A stretch of DNA of 64,000 nucleotides from Elmis aenea. Lineage: Eukaryota; Arthropoda; Insecta; Coleoptera; Elmidae. This document shows, in pieces, positions 48,333 to 60,761 of this stretch; within the stretch, counting starts at the first letter, position 1, and every line of letters begins with the position of its first letter. The stretch covers positions 97,906-161,905 of the forward strand of contig CANTFG010000133.1 of the NCBI GenBank assembly GCA_947652605.1, in the 5' to 3' direction. Position numbers and translations under genes: made by a program. The notes beneath the pieces were generated by a model that was not told where the DNA came from, searched no databases, and was given only the letters and a program-made list of their open reading frames with translations.

Positions 48333-49687
48333 AAAAATTTTCAAAATTTTTAATTTTTTGAATAACTTTGTAAATTAAATTTTAAAATAGTTGAGACAAA
48401 CGGCATTATACTAAGAAAAATAAACTCTATAACATACTAAAATTTGAACAAAATCGTAAGAGCCGTTTTCGAGAAAAAATTTCAAAATTTTTAATTTTTT
48501 GAATAACTTTGTAAATTAAATTTCAAAATAGTTGAGACAAACGGCATTATACTAAGAAAAATATACTCTATAACATACTAAAATTTGAACAAAATCGTAA
48601 GAGCCGTTTTCGAGAAAAATTTTCAAAATTTTTAATTTTTTGAATAACTTTGTAAATTAAATTTCAAAATAGTTGAGACAAACGGCATTATACTAAGAAA
48701 AGTAAACTCTATAACATACTAAAATTTGAACAAAATCGTAAGAGCCGTTTTCGAGAAAAATTTTCAAAATTTTTAATTTTTTGAATAACTTTGTAAATTA
48801 AATTTCAAAATAGTTGAGACAAACGGCATTATACTAAGAAAAATAAACTCTATAACATACTAAAATTTGAACAAAATCGTAAAAGCCGTTTTCAAGAAAA
48901 ATTTTCAAAATTTTAAATTTTTTAAATAACTTTGTAAATTAAATTTCAAAATAGTTGAGACAAACGGCATTATACTAAGAAAAATAAACTCTATAACATG
49001 CTAAAATTTGAACAAAATCGTAAGAGCCGTTTTCGAGAAAAATTTTCAAAATTTTTAATTTTTTGAATAACTTTGTAAATTAAATTTCAAAATAGTTGAG
49101 ACAAACGGCATTATACTAAGAAAAATAAACTCTATAACATACTAAAATTTGAACAAAATCGTAAGAGCCGTTTTCGAGAAAAATTTTCAAAATTTTTAAT
49201 TTTTTGAATAACTTTGTAAATTAAATTTCAAAATAGTTGAGACAAACGGCATTATACTAAGAAAAGTAAACTCTATAACATACTAAAATTTGAACAAAAT
49301 CGTAAGAGCCGTTTTCGAGAAAAATTTTCAAAATTTTTAATTTTTTGAATAACTTTGTAAATTAAATTTCAAAATAGTTGAGACAAACGGCATTATACTA
49401 AGAAAAATAAACTCTATAACATACTAAAATTTGAACAAAATCGTAAGAGCCGTTTTCGAGAAAAATTTTCAAAATTTTTAATTTTTTGAATAACTGTAAA
49501 TTAAATTTCAAAATAGTTAAGACAAACGGCATTATACTAAGAAAAGTAAACTCTAGAACATACTAATATTTGAACAAAATCGTAAGAGCCGTTTTCGAGA
49601 AAAATTTTCAAAATTTTAAATTTTTTGAATATCTTTGTAAATTAAATTTCAAAATAGTTGAGACAAACGGCATTATACTAAGAAAAA
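48333..49687 (+). repeat. A run, 9 x 141 + 88 - 2 bp
   Basis: Copy of 41474-42828, including AACATGCTAAAATTT near 48995. Confidence 0.92.
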
Positions 49688-50116
49688 AAGGCTATATACT
49701 CTTTGCACTTTTTTCGACAGAAAAATCGATTTTCTTAAAACTACAGCAAATGACTTCAAACTTCTTATACACGTTAGTTTTGAGCAAGTTAAGGATTATT
49801 AGCCCCTAAATACGATTTTTAATTTTTCGCGAAAAATGGGAAAAGTACAAAGGCTATAATAGTCTTTGCACTTTTTTCGACAAAAAAATCGATTTTCTTA
49901 AAACTACAGCAAATGGCTTCAAACTTCTTATACACATTAGTTATGAGCGAATTAAGGATTATTAGCCCCTAAATACGATTTTTAATTTTTCGTGAAAAAT
50001 GGGAAAAGTACAAAGGCTATAGTCTTTGCACTTTTTTCGACAAAAAAATCGATTTTCCTAAAACTACAGCAAATGGCTTCAAACTTCTTATACACGTTAG
50101 TTATGAGCAAATTAAG
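49688..50116 (+). repeat. B block 34: B1-alpha, B2 (AATAGTC), B3; J2a exit
   Basis: Copy of block 28 at offset 6,859, 2,279 bp after block 32. Confidence 0.92.
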
Positions 50117-50345
50117 AAAAATTTTCAAAATTTTTAATTTTTTGAATAACTTTGTAAATTAAATTTCAAAATAGTTGAGACAAACGGCATTATACTAAGA
50201 AAAATAAACTCTATAACATACTAAAATTTGAACAAAATCATAAGAGCCGTTTTCGAGAAAAATTTTCAAAATTTTTAATTTTTTGAATAACTTTGTAAAT
50301 TAAATTTCAAAATAGTTGAGACAAACAGCATTATACTAAGAAAAA
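50117..50345 (+). repeat. A run, 141 + 88 bp
   Basis: CATAAG and AAACAGC spacer. Confidence 0.92.
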
Positions 50346-50611
50346 AAGGCTATATACTCTTTGCACTTTTTTCGACAGAAAAATCGATTTTCTTAAAACT
50401 ACAGCAAATGACTTCAAACTTCTTATACACGTTAGTTTTGAGCAAGTTAAGGATTATTAGCCCCTAAATACGATTTTTAATTTTTCGTGAAAAATGGGAA
50501 AAGTACAAAGGCTATAGTCTTTGCACTTTTTTCGACAAAAAAATCGATTTTCCTAAAACTACAGCAAATGGCTTCAAACTTCTTATACACGTTAGTTATG
50601 AGCAAATTAAG
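50346..50611 (+). repeat. B block 35: two units, B1-alpha (CGTG end) and B3; J2a exit
   Basis: 266 bp, 2,279 bp after block 33. Confidence 0.92.
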
Positions 50612-51968
50612 AAAAATTTTCAAAATTTTTAATTTTTTGAATAACTTTGTAAATTAAATTTTAAAATAGTTGAGACAAACGGCATTATACTAAGAAAAAT
50701 AAACTCTATAACATACTAAAATTTGAACAAAATCGTAAGAGCCGTTTTCGAGAAAAAATTTCAAAATTTTTAATTTTTTGAATAACTTTGTAAATTAAAT
50801 TTCAAAATAGTTGAGACAAACGGCATTATACTAAGAAAAATATACTCTATAACATACTAAAATTTGAACAAAATCGTAAGAGCCGTTTTCGAGAAAAATT
50901 TTCAAAATTTTTAATTTTTTGAATAACTTTGTAAATTAAATTTCAAAATAGTTGAGACAAACGGCATTATACTAAGAAAAGTAAACTCTATAACATACTA
51001 AAATTTGAACAAAATCGTAAGAGCCGTTTTCGAGAAAAATTTTCAAAATTTTTAATTTTTTGAATAACTTTGTAAATTAAATTTCAAAATAGTTGAGACA
51101 AACGGCATTATACTAAGAAAAATAAACTCTATAACATACTAAAATTTGAACAAAATCGTAAAAGCCGTTTTCAAGAAAAATTTTCAAAATTTTAAATTTT
51201 TTAAATAACTTTGTAAATTAAATTTCAAAATAGTTGAGACAAACGGCATTATACTAAGAAAAATAAACTCTATAACATACTAAAATTTGAACAAAATCGT
51301 AAGAGCCGTTTTCGAGAAAAATTTTCAAAATTTTTAATTTTTTGAATAACTTTGTAAATTAAATTTTAAAATAGTTGAGACAAACGGCATTATACTAAGA
51401 AAAATAAACTCTATAACATACTAAAATTTGAACAAAATCGTAAGAGCCGTTTTCGAGAAAAAATTTCAAAATTTTTAATTTTTTGAATAACTTTGTAAAT
51501 TAAATTTCAAAATAGTTGAGACAAACGGCATTATACTAAGAAAAGTAAACTCTATAACATACTAAAATTTGAACAAAATCGTAAGAGCCGTTTTCGAGAA
51601 AAATTTTCAAAATTTTTAATTTTTTGAATAACTTTGTAAATTAAATTTCAAAATAGTTGAGACAAACGGCATTATACTAAGAAGAATAAACTCTATAACA
51701 TACTAAAATTTGAACAAAATCGTAAAAGCCGTTTTCGAGAAAAATTTTCAAAATTTTTAATTTTTTGAATAACTTTGTAAATTAAATTTCAAAATAGTTA
51801 AGACAAACGGCATTATACTAAGAAAAGTAAACTCTAGAACATACTAATATTTGAACAAAATCGTAAGAGCCGTTTTCGAGAAAAATTTTCAAAATTTTAA
51901 ATTTTTTGAATATCTTTGTAAATTAAATTTCAAAATAGTTGAGACAAACGGCATTATACTAAGAAAAA
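50612..51968 (+). repeat. A run, 9 x 141 + 88 bp
   Basis: Begins like 48333 but ends like the AAGAAGAATAAAC segment (near 51680). The boundary monomer is followed this time by a B block. Confidence 0.92.
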
Positions 51969-52427
51969 AAGGCTATATACTCTTTGCACTTTTTTCGACA
52001 GAAAAATCGATTTTCTTAAAACTACAGCAAATGACTTCAAACTTCTTATACACGTTAGTTTTGAGCAAGTTAAGGATTATTAGCCCCTAAATACGATTTT
52101 TAATTTTTCGCGAAAAATGGGAAAAGTACAAAGGTATAGTCTTTGCACTTTTTTCGACAAAAAAATCGATTTTCTTAAAACTACAGCAAATGGCTTCAAA
52201 CTTTTTATACACATTAGTTATGAGCGAATTAAGGATTATTAGCCCCTAAATACGATTTTTAATTTTTCGCGAAAAATGGGAAAAGTACAAAGGTATAGTC
52301 TTTGCACTTTTTTCGACAAAAAAATCGATTTTCCTAAAACTACAGCAAATGGCTTCAAACTTCTTATACACGTTAGTTATGAGCAAATTAAGGATTATTA
52401 GCCCCTAAATACGATTTTTAATTTTTT
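51969..52427 (+). repeat. B block 36: B1-alpha, B2 and B3 both GGTATAG; J2b exit
   Basis: 459 bp. The only alpha block with a J2b exit. B2 has ACTTTTTATAC and ends CGCG, restoring the palindrome. Confidence 0.92.
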
Positions 52428-53614
52428 GAATAACTTTGTAAATTAAATTTCAAAATATTTGAGACAAACGGCATTATACTAAGAAAAATAAACTCTATAA
52501 CATACTAAAATTTAAACAAAATCGTAAGAGCCGTTTTCGAGAAAAATTTTCAAAATTTTTAATTTTTTGAATAACTTTGTAAATTAAATTTCAAAATAGT
52601 TGAGACAAACGGCATTATACTAAGAAAAATAAACTCTATAACATACTAAAATTTGAACAAAATCGTAAAAGCCGTTTTCGAGAAAAATTTTCAAAATTTT
52701 TAATTTTTTGAATAACTTTGTAAATTAAATTTCAAAATAGTTGAGACAAACGGCATTATACTAAGAAAAATAAACTCTATAACATACTAAAATTTGAACA
52801 AAATCATAAGAGCCGTTTTCGAGAAAAATTTTCAAAATTTTTAATTTTTTGAATAACTTTGTAAATTAAATTTCAAAATAGTTGAGACAAACGGCATTAT
52901 ACTAAGAAAAATAAACTCTATAACATACTAAAATTTGAACAAAATCGTAAGAGCCGTTTTCGAGAAAAATTTTCAAAATTTTTAATTTTTTGAATAACTT
53001 TGTAAATTAAATTTCAAAATAGTTGAGACAAACGGCATTATACTAAGAAAAATAAACTCTATAACATACTAAAATTTGAACAAAATCGTAAGAGCCGTTT
53101 TCGAGAAAAATTTTCAAAATTTTTAATTTTTTGAATAACTTTGTAAATTAAATTTCAAAATAGTTGAGACAAACGGCATTATACTAAGAAAAGTAAACTC
53201 TATAACATACTAAAATTTGAACAAAATCGTAAGAGCCGTTTTCGAGAAAAATTTTCAAAATTTTTAATTTTTTGAATAACTTTGTAAATTAAATTTCAAA
53301 ATAGTTGAGACAAATAGCATTATACTAAGAAAAATAAACTCTATAACATACTAAAATTTGAACAAAATCGTAAGAGCCGTTTTCGAGAAAAATTTTCAAA
53401 ATTTTTAATTTTTTGAATAACTGTAAATTAAATTTCAAAATAGTTAAGACAAACGGCATTATACTAAGAAAAGTAAACTCTAGAACATACTAATATTTGA
53501 ACAAAATCGTAAGAGCCGTTTTCGAGAAAAATTTTCAAAATTTTAAATTTTTTGAATATCTTTGTAAATTAAATTTCAAAATAGTTGAGACAAACGGCAT
53601 TATACTAAGAAAAA
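52428..53614 (+). repeat. A run, 8 x 141 + 61 - 2 bp
   Basis: Third copy of the segment at 30455 and 34433 (AAAATATTTGAGAC, CATAAG). Private marks: ATTTAAACAAAATCG near 52511 and ACAAATAGCATT near 53310. Confidence 0.92.
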
Positions 53615-54369
53615 AAGGCTATATACTCTTTGCACTTTTTTCGACAGAAAAATCGATTTTCTTAAAACTACAGCAAATGACTTCAAACTTCTTATACACG
53701 TTAGTTTTGAGCAAGTTAAGGATTATTAGCCCCTAAATACGATTTTTAATTTTTCGCGAAAAATGGGAAAAGTACAAAGGCTATAATAGTCTTTGCACTT
53801 TTTTCGACAAAAAAATCGATTTTCTTAAAACTACAGCAAATGGCTTCAAACTTCTTATACACATTAGTTATGAGCGAATTAAGGATTATTAGCCCCTAAA
53901 TACGATTTTTAATTTTTCGTGAAAAATGGGAAAAGTACAAAGGCTATAATAGTCTTTGCACTTTTTTCGACAAAAAAATCGATTTTCTTAAAACTACAGC
54001 AAATGGCTTCAAACTTCTTATACACATTAGTTATGAGCGAATTAAGGATTATTAGCCCCTAAATACGATTTTTAATTTTTCGCGAAAAATGGGAAAAGTA
54101 CAAAGGCTATAATAGTCTTTGCACTTTTTTCGACAAAAAAATCGATTTTCTTAAAACTACAGCAAATGACTTCAAACTTCTTATACACGTTAGTTTTGAG
54201 CAAGTTAAGGATTATTAGCCCCTAAATACGATTTTTAATTTTTCGTGAAAAATGGGAAAAGTACAAAGGCTATAGGCTTTGCACTTTTTTCGACAAAAAA
54301 ATCGATTTTCCTAAAACTACAGCAAATGGCTTCAAACTTCTTATACACGTTAGTTATGAGCAAATTAAG
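53615..54369 (+). repeat. B block 37: five units; J2a exit
   Basis: 755 bp. Units start at about 53615, 53777, 53940, 54103 and 54266, the internal ones 163 bp long (TATAATAGTC). Order: B1-alpha, B2, B2 with CGCG end, B2/B1 hybrid (GACTTC, GTTTTGAGC), B3 (TATAGGCTTTGC, a private change). Confidence 0.9.
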
Positions 54370-54598
54370 AAAAATTTTCAAAATTTTTAATTTTTTGAAT
54401 AACTTTGTAAATTAAATTTTAAAATAGTTGAGACAAACGGCATTATACTAAGAAAAGTAAACTCTAGAGCATACTAATATTTGAACAAAATCGTAAGAGC
54501 CGTTTTCGAGAAAAATTTTCAAAATTTTAAATTTTTTGAATATCTTTGTAAATTAAATTTCAAAATAGTTGAGACAAACGGCATTATACTAAGAAAAA
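54370..54598 (+). repeat. A run, 141 + 88 bp
   Basis: A single monomer plus boundary monomer (CTCTAGAGCATAC) between two expanded B blocks. Has the AATTTTAAAATAG mark, not CATAAG, so it differs from the other 229-bp spacers. Confidence 0.92.
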
Positions 54599-55187
54599 AA
54601 GGCTATATACTCTTTGCACTTTTTTCGACAGAAAAATCGATTTTCTTAAAACTACAGCAAATGACTTCAAACTTCTTATACACGTTAGTTTTGAGCAAGT
54701 TAAGGATTATTAGCCCCTAAATACGATTTTTAATTTTTCGCGAAAAATGGGAAAAGTACAAAGGCTATAGTCTTTGCACTTTTTTCGACAAAAAAATCGA
54801 TTTTCTTAAAACTACAGCAAATGGCTTCAAACTTCTTATACACATTAGTTATGAGCGAATTAAGGATTATTAGCCCCTAAATACGATTTTTAATTTTTCG
54901 TGAAAAATGGGAAAAGTACAAAGGCTATAATAGTCTTTGCACTTTTTTCGACAAAAAAATCGATTTTCTTAAAACTACAGCAAATGGCTTCAAACTTCTT
55001 ATACACATTAGTTATGAGCGAATTAAGGATTATTAGCCCCTAAATACGATTTTTAATTTTTCGTGAAAAATGGGAAAAGTACAAAGGCTATAGTCTTTGC
55101 ACTTTTTTCGACAAAAAAATCGATTTTCCTAAAACTACAGCAAATGGCTTCAAACTTCTTATACACGTTAGTTATGAGCAAATTAAG
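54599..55187 (+). repeat. B block 38: four units; J2a exit
   Basis: 589 bp: B1-alpha, B2, B2 (AATAGTC), B3. The third unit (about 54921) opens the 3,897-bp duplication. Confidence 0.9.
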
Positions 55188-56403
55188 AAAAATTTTCAAA
55201 ATTTTTAATTTTTTGAATAACTTTGTAAATTAAATTTTAAAATAGTTGAGACAAACGGCATTATACTAAGAAAAATATACTCTATAACATACTAAAATTT
55301 GAACAAAATCGTAAGAGCCGTTTTCGAGAAAAATTTTCAAAATTTTTAATTTTTTGAATAACTTTGTAAATTAAATTTCAAAATAGTTGAGACAAACGGC
55401 ATTATACTAAGAAAAATATACTCTATAACATACTAAAATTTGAACAAAATCGTAAGAGCCGTTTTCGAGAAAAAATTTCAAAATTTTTAATTTTTTGAAT
55501 AACTTTGTAAATTAAATTTCAAAATAGTTGAGACAAACGGCATTATACTAAGAAAAATAAACTCTATAACATACTAAAATTTGAACAAAATCGTAAAAGC
55601 CGTTTTCAAGAAAAATTTTCAAAATTTTAAATTTTTTGAATAACTTTGTAAATTAAATTTCAAAATAGTTGAGACAAACGGCATTATACTAAGAAAAATA
55701 AACTCTATAACATACTAAAATTTGAACAAAATCGTAAGAGCCGTTTTCGAGAAAAATTTTCAAAATTTTAAATTTTTTGAATAACTTTGTAAATTAAATT
55801 TCAAAATAGTTGAGACAAACGGCATTATACTAAGAAAAGTAAACTCTATAACATACTTAAATTTGAACAAAATCGTAAGAGCCGTTTTCGAGAAAAATTT
55901 TCAAAATTTTTAATTTTTTGAATAACTGTGTAAATTAAATTTCAAAATAGTTGAGACAAACGGCATTATACTAAGAAAAATAAACTCTATAACATACTAA
56001 AATTTGAACAAAATCGTAAAAGCCGTTTTCAAGAAAAATTTTCAAAATTTTAAATTTTTTGAATAACTTTGTAAATTAAATTTCAAAATAGTTGAGACAA
56101 ACGGCATTATACTAAGAAAAATAAACTCTATAACATACTAAAATTTGAACAAAATCGTAAGAGCCGTTTTCGAGAAAAAATTTCAAAATTTTTAATTTTT
56201 TGAATAACTTTGTAAATTAAATTTCAAAATAGTTGAGACAAACGGCATTATACTAAGAAAAGTAAACTCTATAACATACTAAAATTTGAACAAAATCGTA
56301 AGAGCCGTTTTCGAGAAAAATTTTCAAAATTTTTAATTTTTTGAATAACTTTGTAAATTAAATTTCAAAATAGTTGAGACAAACGGCATTATACTAAGAA
56401 AAA
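55188..56403 (+). repeat. A run, 8 x 141 + 88 bp
   Basis: Marks: two AAAAATATACTC monomers, CATACTTAAATTTG near 55854 and AACTGTGTAAATT near 55925. Copied at 59085. Confidence 0.92.
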
Positions 56404-56864
56404 AAGGCTATATACTCTTTGCACTTTTTTCGACAGAAAAATCGATTTTCTTAAAACTATAGCAAATGACTTCAAACTTCTTATACACGTTAGCTTCGAG
56501 CAAGTTAAGGATTATTAGCCCCTAAATACGATTTTTAATTTTTCGCGAAAAATGGGAAAAGTACAAAGGCTATAGTCTTTGCACTTTTTTCGACAAAAAA
56601 ATCGACTTTCTTAAAACTACAGCAAATGGCTTCAAACTTCTTATACACATTAGTTATAAGCGAATTAAGGATTATTAGCCCCTAAATACGATTTTTAATT
56701 TTTCGTGAAAAATGGGAAAAGTACAAAGGCTATAGTCTTTGCACTTTTTTCGACAAAAAAATCGATTTTCCTAAAACTACAGCAAATGGCTTCAAACTTC
56801 TTATACACGTTAGTTATGAGCAAATTAAGGATTATTAGCCCCTAAATACGATTTTTAATTTTTT
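56404..56864 (+). repeat. B block 39: B1-beta (GCTTCGAGC), B2 (CGACTTTC), long B3; J2b exit
   Basis: B2 has ATCGACTTTC and GTTATAAGCG, marks confined to blocks 39, 40, 41 and 43. Confidence 0.92.
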
Positions 56865-58335
56865 GAATAACTTTGTAAATTAAATTTCAAAATAGTTGAG
56901 ACAAACGGCATTATACTAAGAAAAATAAACTCTATAACATACTAAAATTTGAACAAAATCGTAAGAGCCGTTTTCGAGAAAAATTTTCAAAATTTTTAAT
57001 TTTTTGAATAACTTTGTAAATTAAATTTCAAAATAGTTGAGACAAACGGCATTATACTAAGAAAAATAAACTCTATAACATACTAAAATTTGAACAAAAT
57101 CGTAAGAGCCGTTTTCGAGAAAAATTTTCAAAATTTTTAATTTTTTGAATAACTTTGTAAATTAAATTTCAAAATAGTTGAGACAAACGGCATTATACTA
57201 AGAAAAATAAACTCTATAACATACTAAAATTTGAACCAAATCATAAGAGCCGTTTTCGAGAAAAATTTTCAAAATTTTTTATTTTTTGAATAACTTTGTA
57301 AATTAAATTTCAAAATAGTTGAGACAAACGGCATTATACTAAGAAAAATAAACTCTATAACATACTAAAATTTGAACAAAATCGTAAAAGCCGTTTTCAA
57401 GAAAAATTTTCAAAATTTTAAATTTTTTGAATAACTTTGTAAATTAAATTTCAAAATAGTTGAGACAAACGGCATTATACTAAGAAAAATAAACTCTATA
57501 ACATACTAAAATTTGAACAAAATCGTAAGAGCCGTTTTCGAGAAAAATTTTCAAAATTTTTAATTTTTTGAATAACTTTGTAAATTAAATTTCAAAATAG
57601 TTGAGACAAACGGCATTATACTAAGAAAAGTAAACTCTATAACATACTAAAATTTGAACAAAATCGTAAGAGCCGTTTTCGAGAAAAATTTTCAAAATTT
57701 TTAATTTTTTGAATAACTTTGTAAAATTAATTTCAAAATAGTTGAGACAAACGGCATTATACTAAGAAAAATAAACTCTATAACATACTAAAATTTGAAC
57801 AAAATCGTAAAAGCCGTTTTCAAGAAAAATTTTCAAAATTTTAAATTTTTTGAATAACTTTGTAAATTAAATTTCAAAATAGTTGAGACAAACGGCATTA
57901 TACTAAGAAAAATAAACTCTATAACATACTAAAATTTGAACAAAATCGTAAGAGCCGTTTTCGAGAAAAATTTTCAAAATTTTTAATTTTTTGAATAACT
58001 TTGTAAATTAAATTTTAAAATAGTTGAGACAAACGGCATTATACTAAGAAAAATAAACTCTATAACATACTAAAATTTGAACAAAATCGTAAGAGCCGTT
58101 TTCGAGAAAAAATTTCAAAATTTTTAATTTTTTGAATAACTTTGTAAATTAAATTTCAAAATAGTTGAGACAAACGGCATTATACTAAGAAAAGTAAACT
58201 CTATAACATACTAAAATTTGAACAAAATCGTAAGAGCCGTTTTCGAGAAAAATTTTCAAAATTTTTAATTTTTTGAATAACTTTGTAAATTAAATTTCAA
58301 AATAGTTGAGACAAACGGCATTATACTAAGAAAAA
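56865..58335 (+). repeat. A run, 10 x 141 + 61 bp
   Basis: Marks: TTTGAACCAAATCATAAG near 57232, TTTTTTATTTTTTG near 57275, GTAAAATTAATTTC near 57721. Copied at 60762. Confidence 0.92.
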
Positions 58336-59084
58336 AAGGCTATATACTCTTTGCACTTTTTTCGACAGAAAAATCGATTTTCTTAAAACTATAGCAAATG
58401 ACTTCAAACTTCTTATACACGTTAGTTTCGAGCAAGTTAAGGATTATTAGCCCCTAAATACGATTTTTAATTTTTCGCGAAAAATGGGAAAAGTACAAAG
58501 GCTATAGTCTTTGCACTTTTTTCGACAAAAAAATCGACTTTCTTAAAACTACAGCAAATGGCTTCAAACTTCTTATACACATTAGTTATAAGCGAATTAA
58601 GGATTATTAGCCCCTAAATACGATTTTTAATTTTTCGTGAAAAATGGGAAAAGTACAAAGGCTATAGTCTTTGCACTTTTTTCGACAAAAAAATCGATTT
58701 TCCTAAAACTACAGCAAATGGCTTCAAACTTCTTATACACGTTAGTTATGAGCAAATTAAGGATTATTAGCCCCTAAATACGATTTTTAATTTTTCGTGA
58801 AAAATGGGAAAAGTACAAAGGCTATAATAGTCTTTGCACTTTTTTCGACAAAAAAATCGATTTTCTTAAAACTACAGCAAATGGCTTCAAACTTCTTATA
58901 CACATTAGTTATGAGCGAATTAAGGATTATTAGCCCCTAAATACGATTTTTAATTTTTCGTGAAAAATGGGAAAAGTACAAAGGCTATAGTCTTTGCACT
59001 TTTTTCGACAAAAAAATCGATTTTCCTAAAACTACAGCAAATGGCTTCAAACTTCTTATACACGTTAGTTATGAGCAAATTAAG
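58336..59084 (+). repeat. B block 40: five units, fusion of two block types; J2a exit
   Basis: 749 bp: B1-beta, B2 (CGACTTTC), complete B3, then B2 (AATAGTC) and B3. The last two match the end of block 38 at offset 3,897, so the block spans the junction of the tandem copies. Confidence 0.92.
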
Positions 59085-60300
59085 AAAAATTTTCAAAATT
59101 TTTAATTTTTTGAATAACTTTGTAAATTAAATTTTAAAATAGTTGAGACAAACGGCATTATACTAAGAAAAATATACTCTATAACATACTAAAATTTGAA
59201 CAAAATCGTAAGAGCCGTTTTCGAGAAAAATTTTCAAAATTTTTAATTTTTTGAATAACTTTGTAAATTAAATTTCAAAATAGTTGAGACAAACGGCATT
59301 ATACTAAGAAAAATATACTCTATAACATACTAAAATTTGAACAAAATCGTAAGAGCCGTTTTCGAGAAAAAATTTCAAAATTTTTAATTTTTTGAATAAC
59401 TTTGTAAATTAAATTTCAAAATAGTTGAGACAAACGGCATTATACTAAGAAAAATAAACTCTATAACATACTAAAATTTGAACAAAATCGTAAAAGCCGT
59501 TTTCAAGAAAAATTTTCAAAATTTTAAATTTTTTGAATAACTTTGTAAATTAAATTTCAAAATAGTTGAGACAAACGGCATTATACTAAGAAAAATAAAC
59601 TCTATAACATACTAAAATTTGAACAAAATCGTAAGAGCCGTTTTCGAGAAAAATTTTCAAAATTTTAAATTTTTTGAATAACTTTGTAAATTAAATTTCA
59701 AAATAGTTGAGACAAACGGCATTATACTAAGAAAAGTAAACTCTATAACATACTTAAATTTGAACAAAATCGTAAGAGCCGTTTTCGAGAAAAATTTTCA
59801 AAATTTTTAATTTTTTGAATAACTGTGTAAATTAAATTTCAAAATAGTTGAGACAAACGGCATTATACTAAGAAAAATAAACTCTATAACATACTAAAAT
59901 TTGAACAAAATCGTAAAAGCCGTTTTCAAGAAAAATTTTCAAAATTTTAAATTTTTTGAATAACTTTGTAAATTAAATTTCAAAATAGTTGAGACAAACG
60001 GCATTATACTAAGAAAAATAAACTCTATAACATACTAAAATTTGAACAAAATCGTAAGAGCCGTTTTCGAGAAAAAATTTCAAAATTTTTAATTTTTTGA
60101 ATAACTTTGTAAATTAAATTTCAAAATAGTTGAGACAAACGGCATTATACTAAGAAAAGTAAACTCTATAACATACTAAAATTTGAACAAAATCGTAAGA
60201 GCCGTTTTCGAGAAAAATTTTCAAAATTTTTAATTTTTTGAATAACTTTGTAAATTAAATTTCAAAATAGTTGAGACAAACGGCATTATACTAAGAAAAA
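59085..60300 (+). repeat. A run, 8 x 141 + 88 bp
   Basis: Copy of 55188-56403 (CATACTTAAATTTG, AACTGTGTAAATT). Confidence 0.92.
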
Positions 60301-60761
60301 AAGGCTATATACTCTTTGCACTTTTTTCGACAGAAAAATCGATTTTCTTAAAACTATAGCAAATGACTTCAAACTTCTTATACACGTTAGCTTCGAGCAA
60401 GTTAAGGATTATTAGCCCCTAAATACGATTTTTAATTTTTCGCGAAAAATGGGAAAAGTACAAAGGCTATAGTCTTTGCACTTTTTTCGACAAAAAAATC
60501 GACTTTCTTAAAACTACAGCAAATGGCTTCAAACTTCTTATACACATTAGTTATAAGCGAATTAAGGATTATTAGCCCCTAAATACGATTTTTAATTTTT
60601 CGTGAAAAATGGGAAAAGTACAAAGGCTATAGTCTTTGCACTTTTTTCGACAAAAAAATCGATTTTCCTAAAACTACAGCAAATGGCTTCAAACTTCTTA
60701 TACACGTTAGTTATGAGCAAATTAAGGATTATTAGCCCCTAAATACGATTTTTAATTTTTT
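60301..60761 (+). repeat. B block 41: B1-beta (GCTTCGAGC), B2 (CGACTTTC), long B3; J2b exit
   Basis: Copy of block 39 at offset 3,897. Confidence 0.92.

Larger units (their letters stand above)
54921..58817 (+). repeat. 3,897-bp tandem segment, copy 1
   Basis: Starts inside block 38 and ends inside block 40. Contains block 39. Confidence 0.87.
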
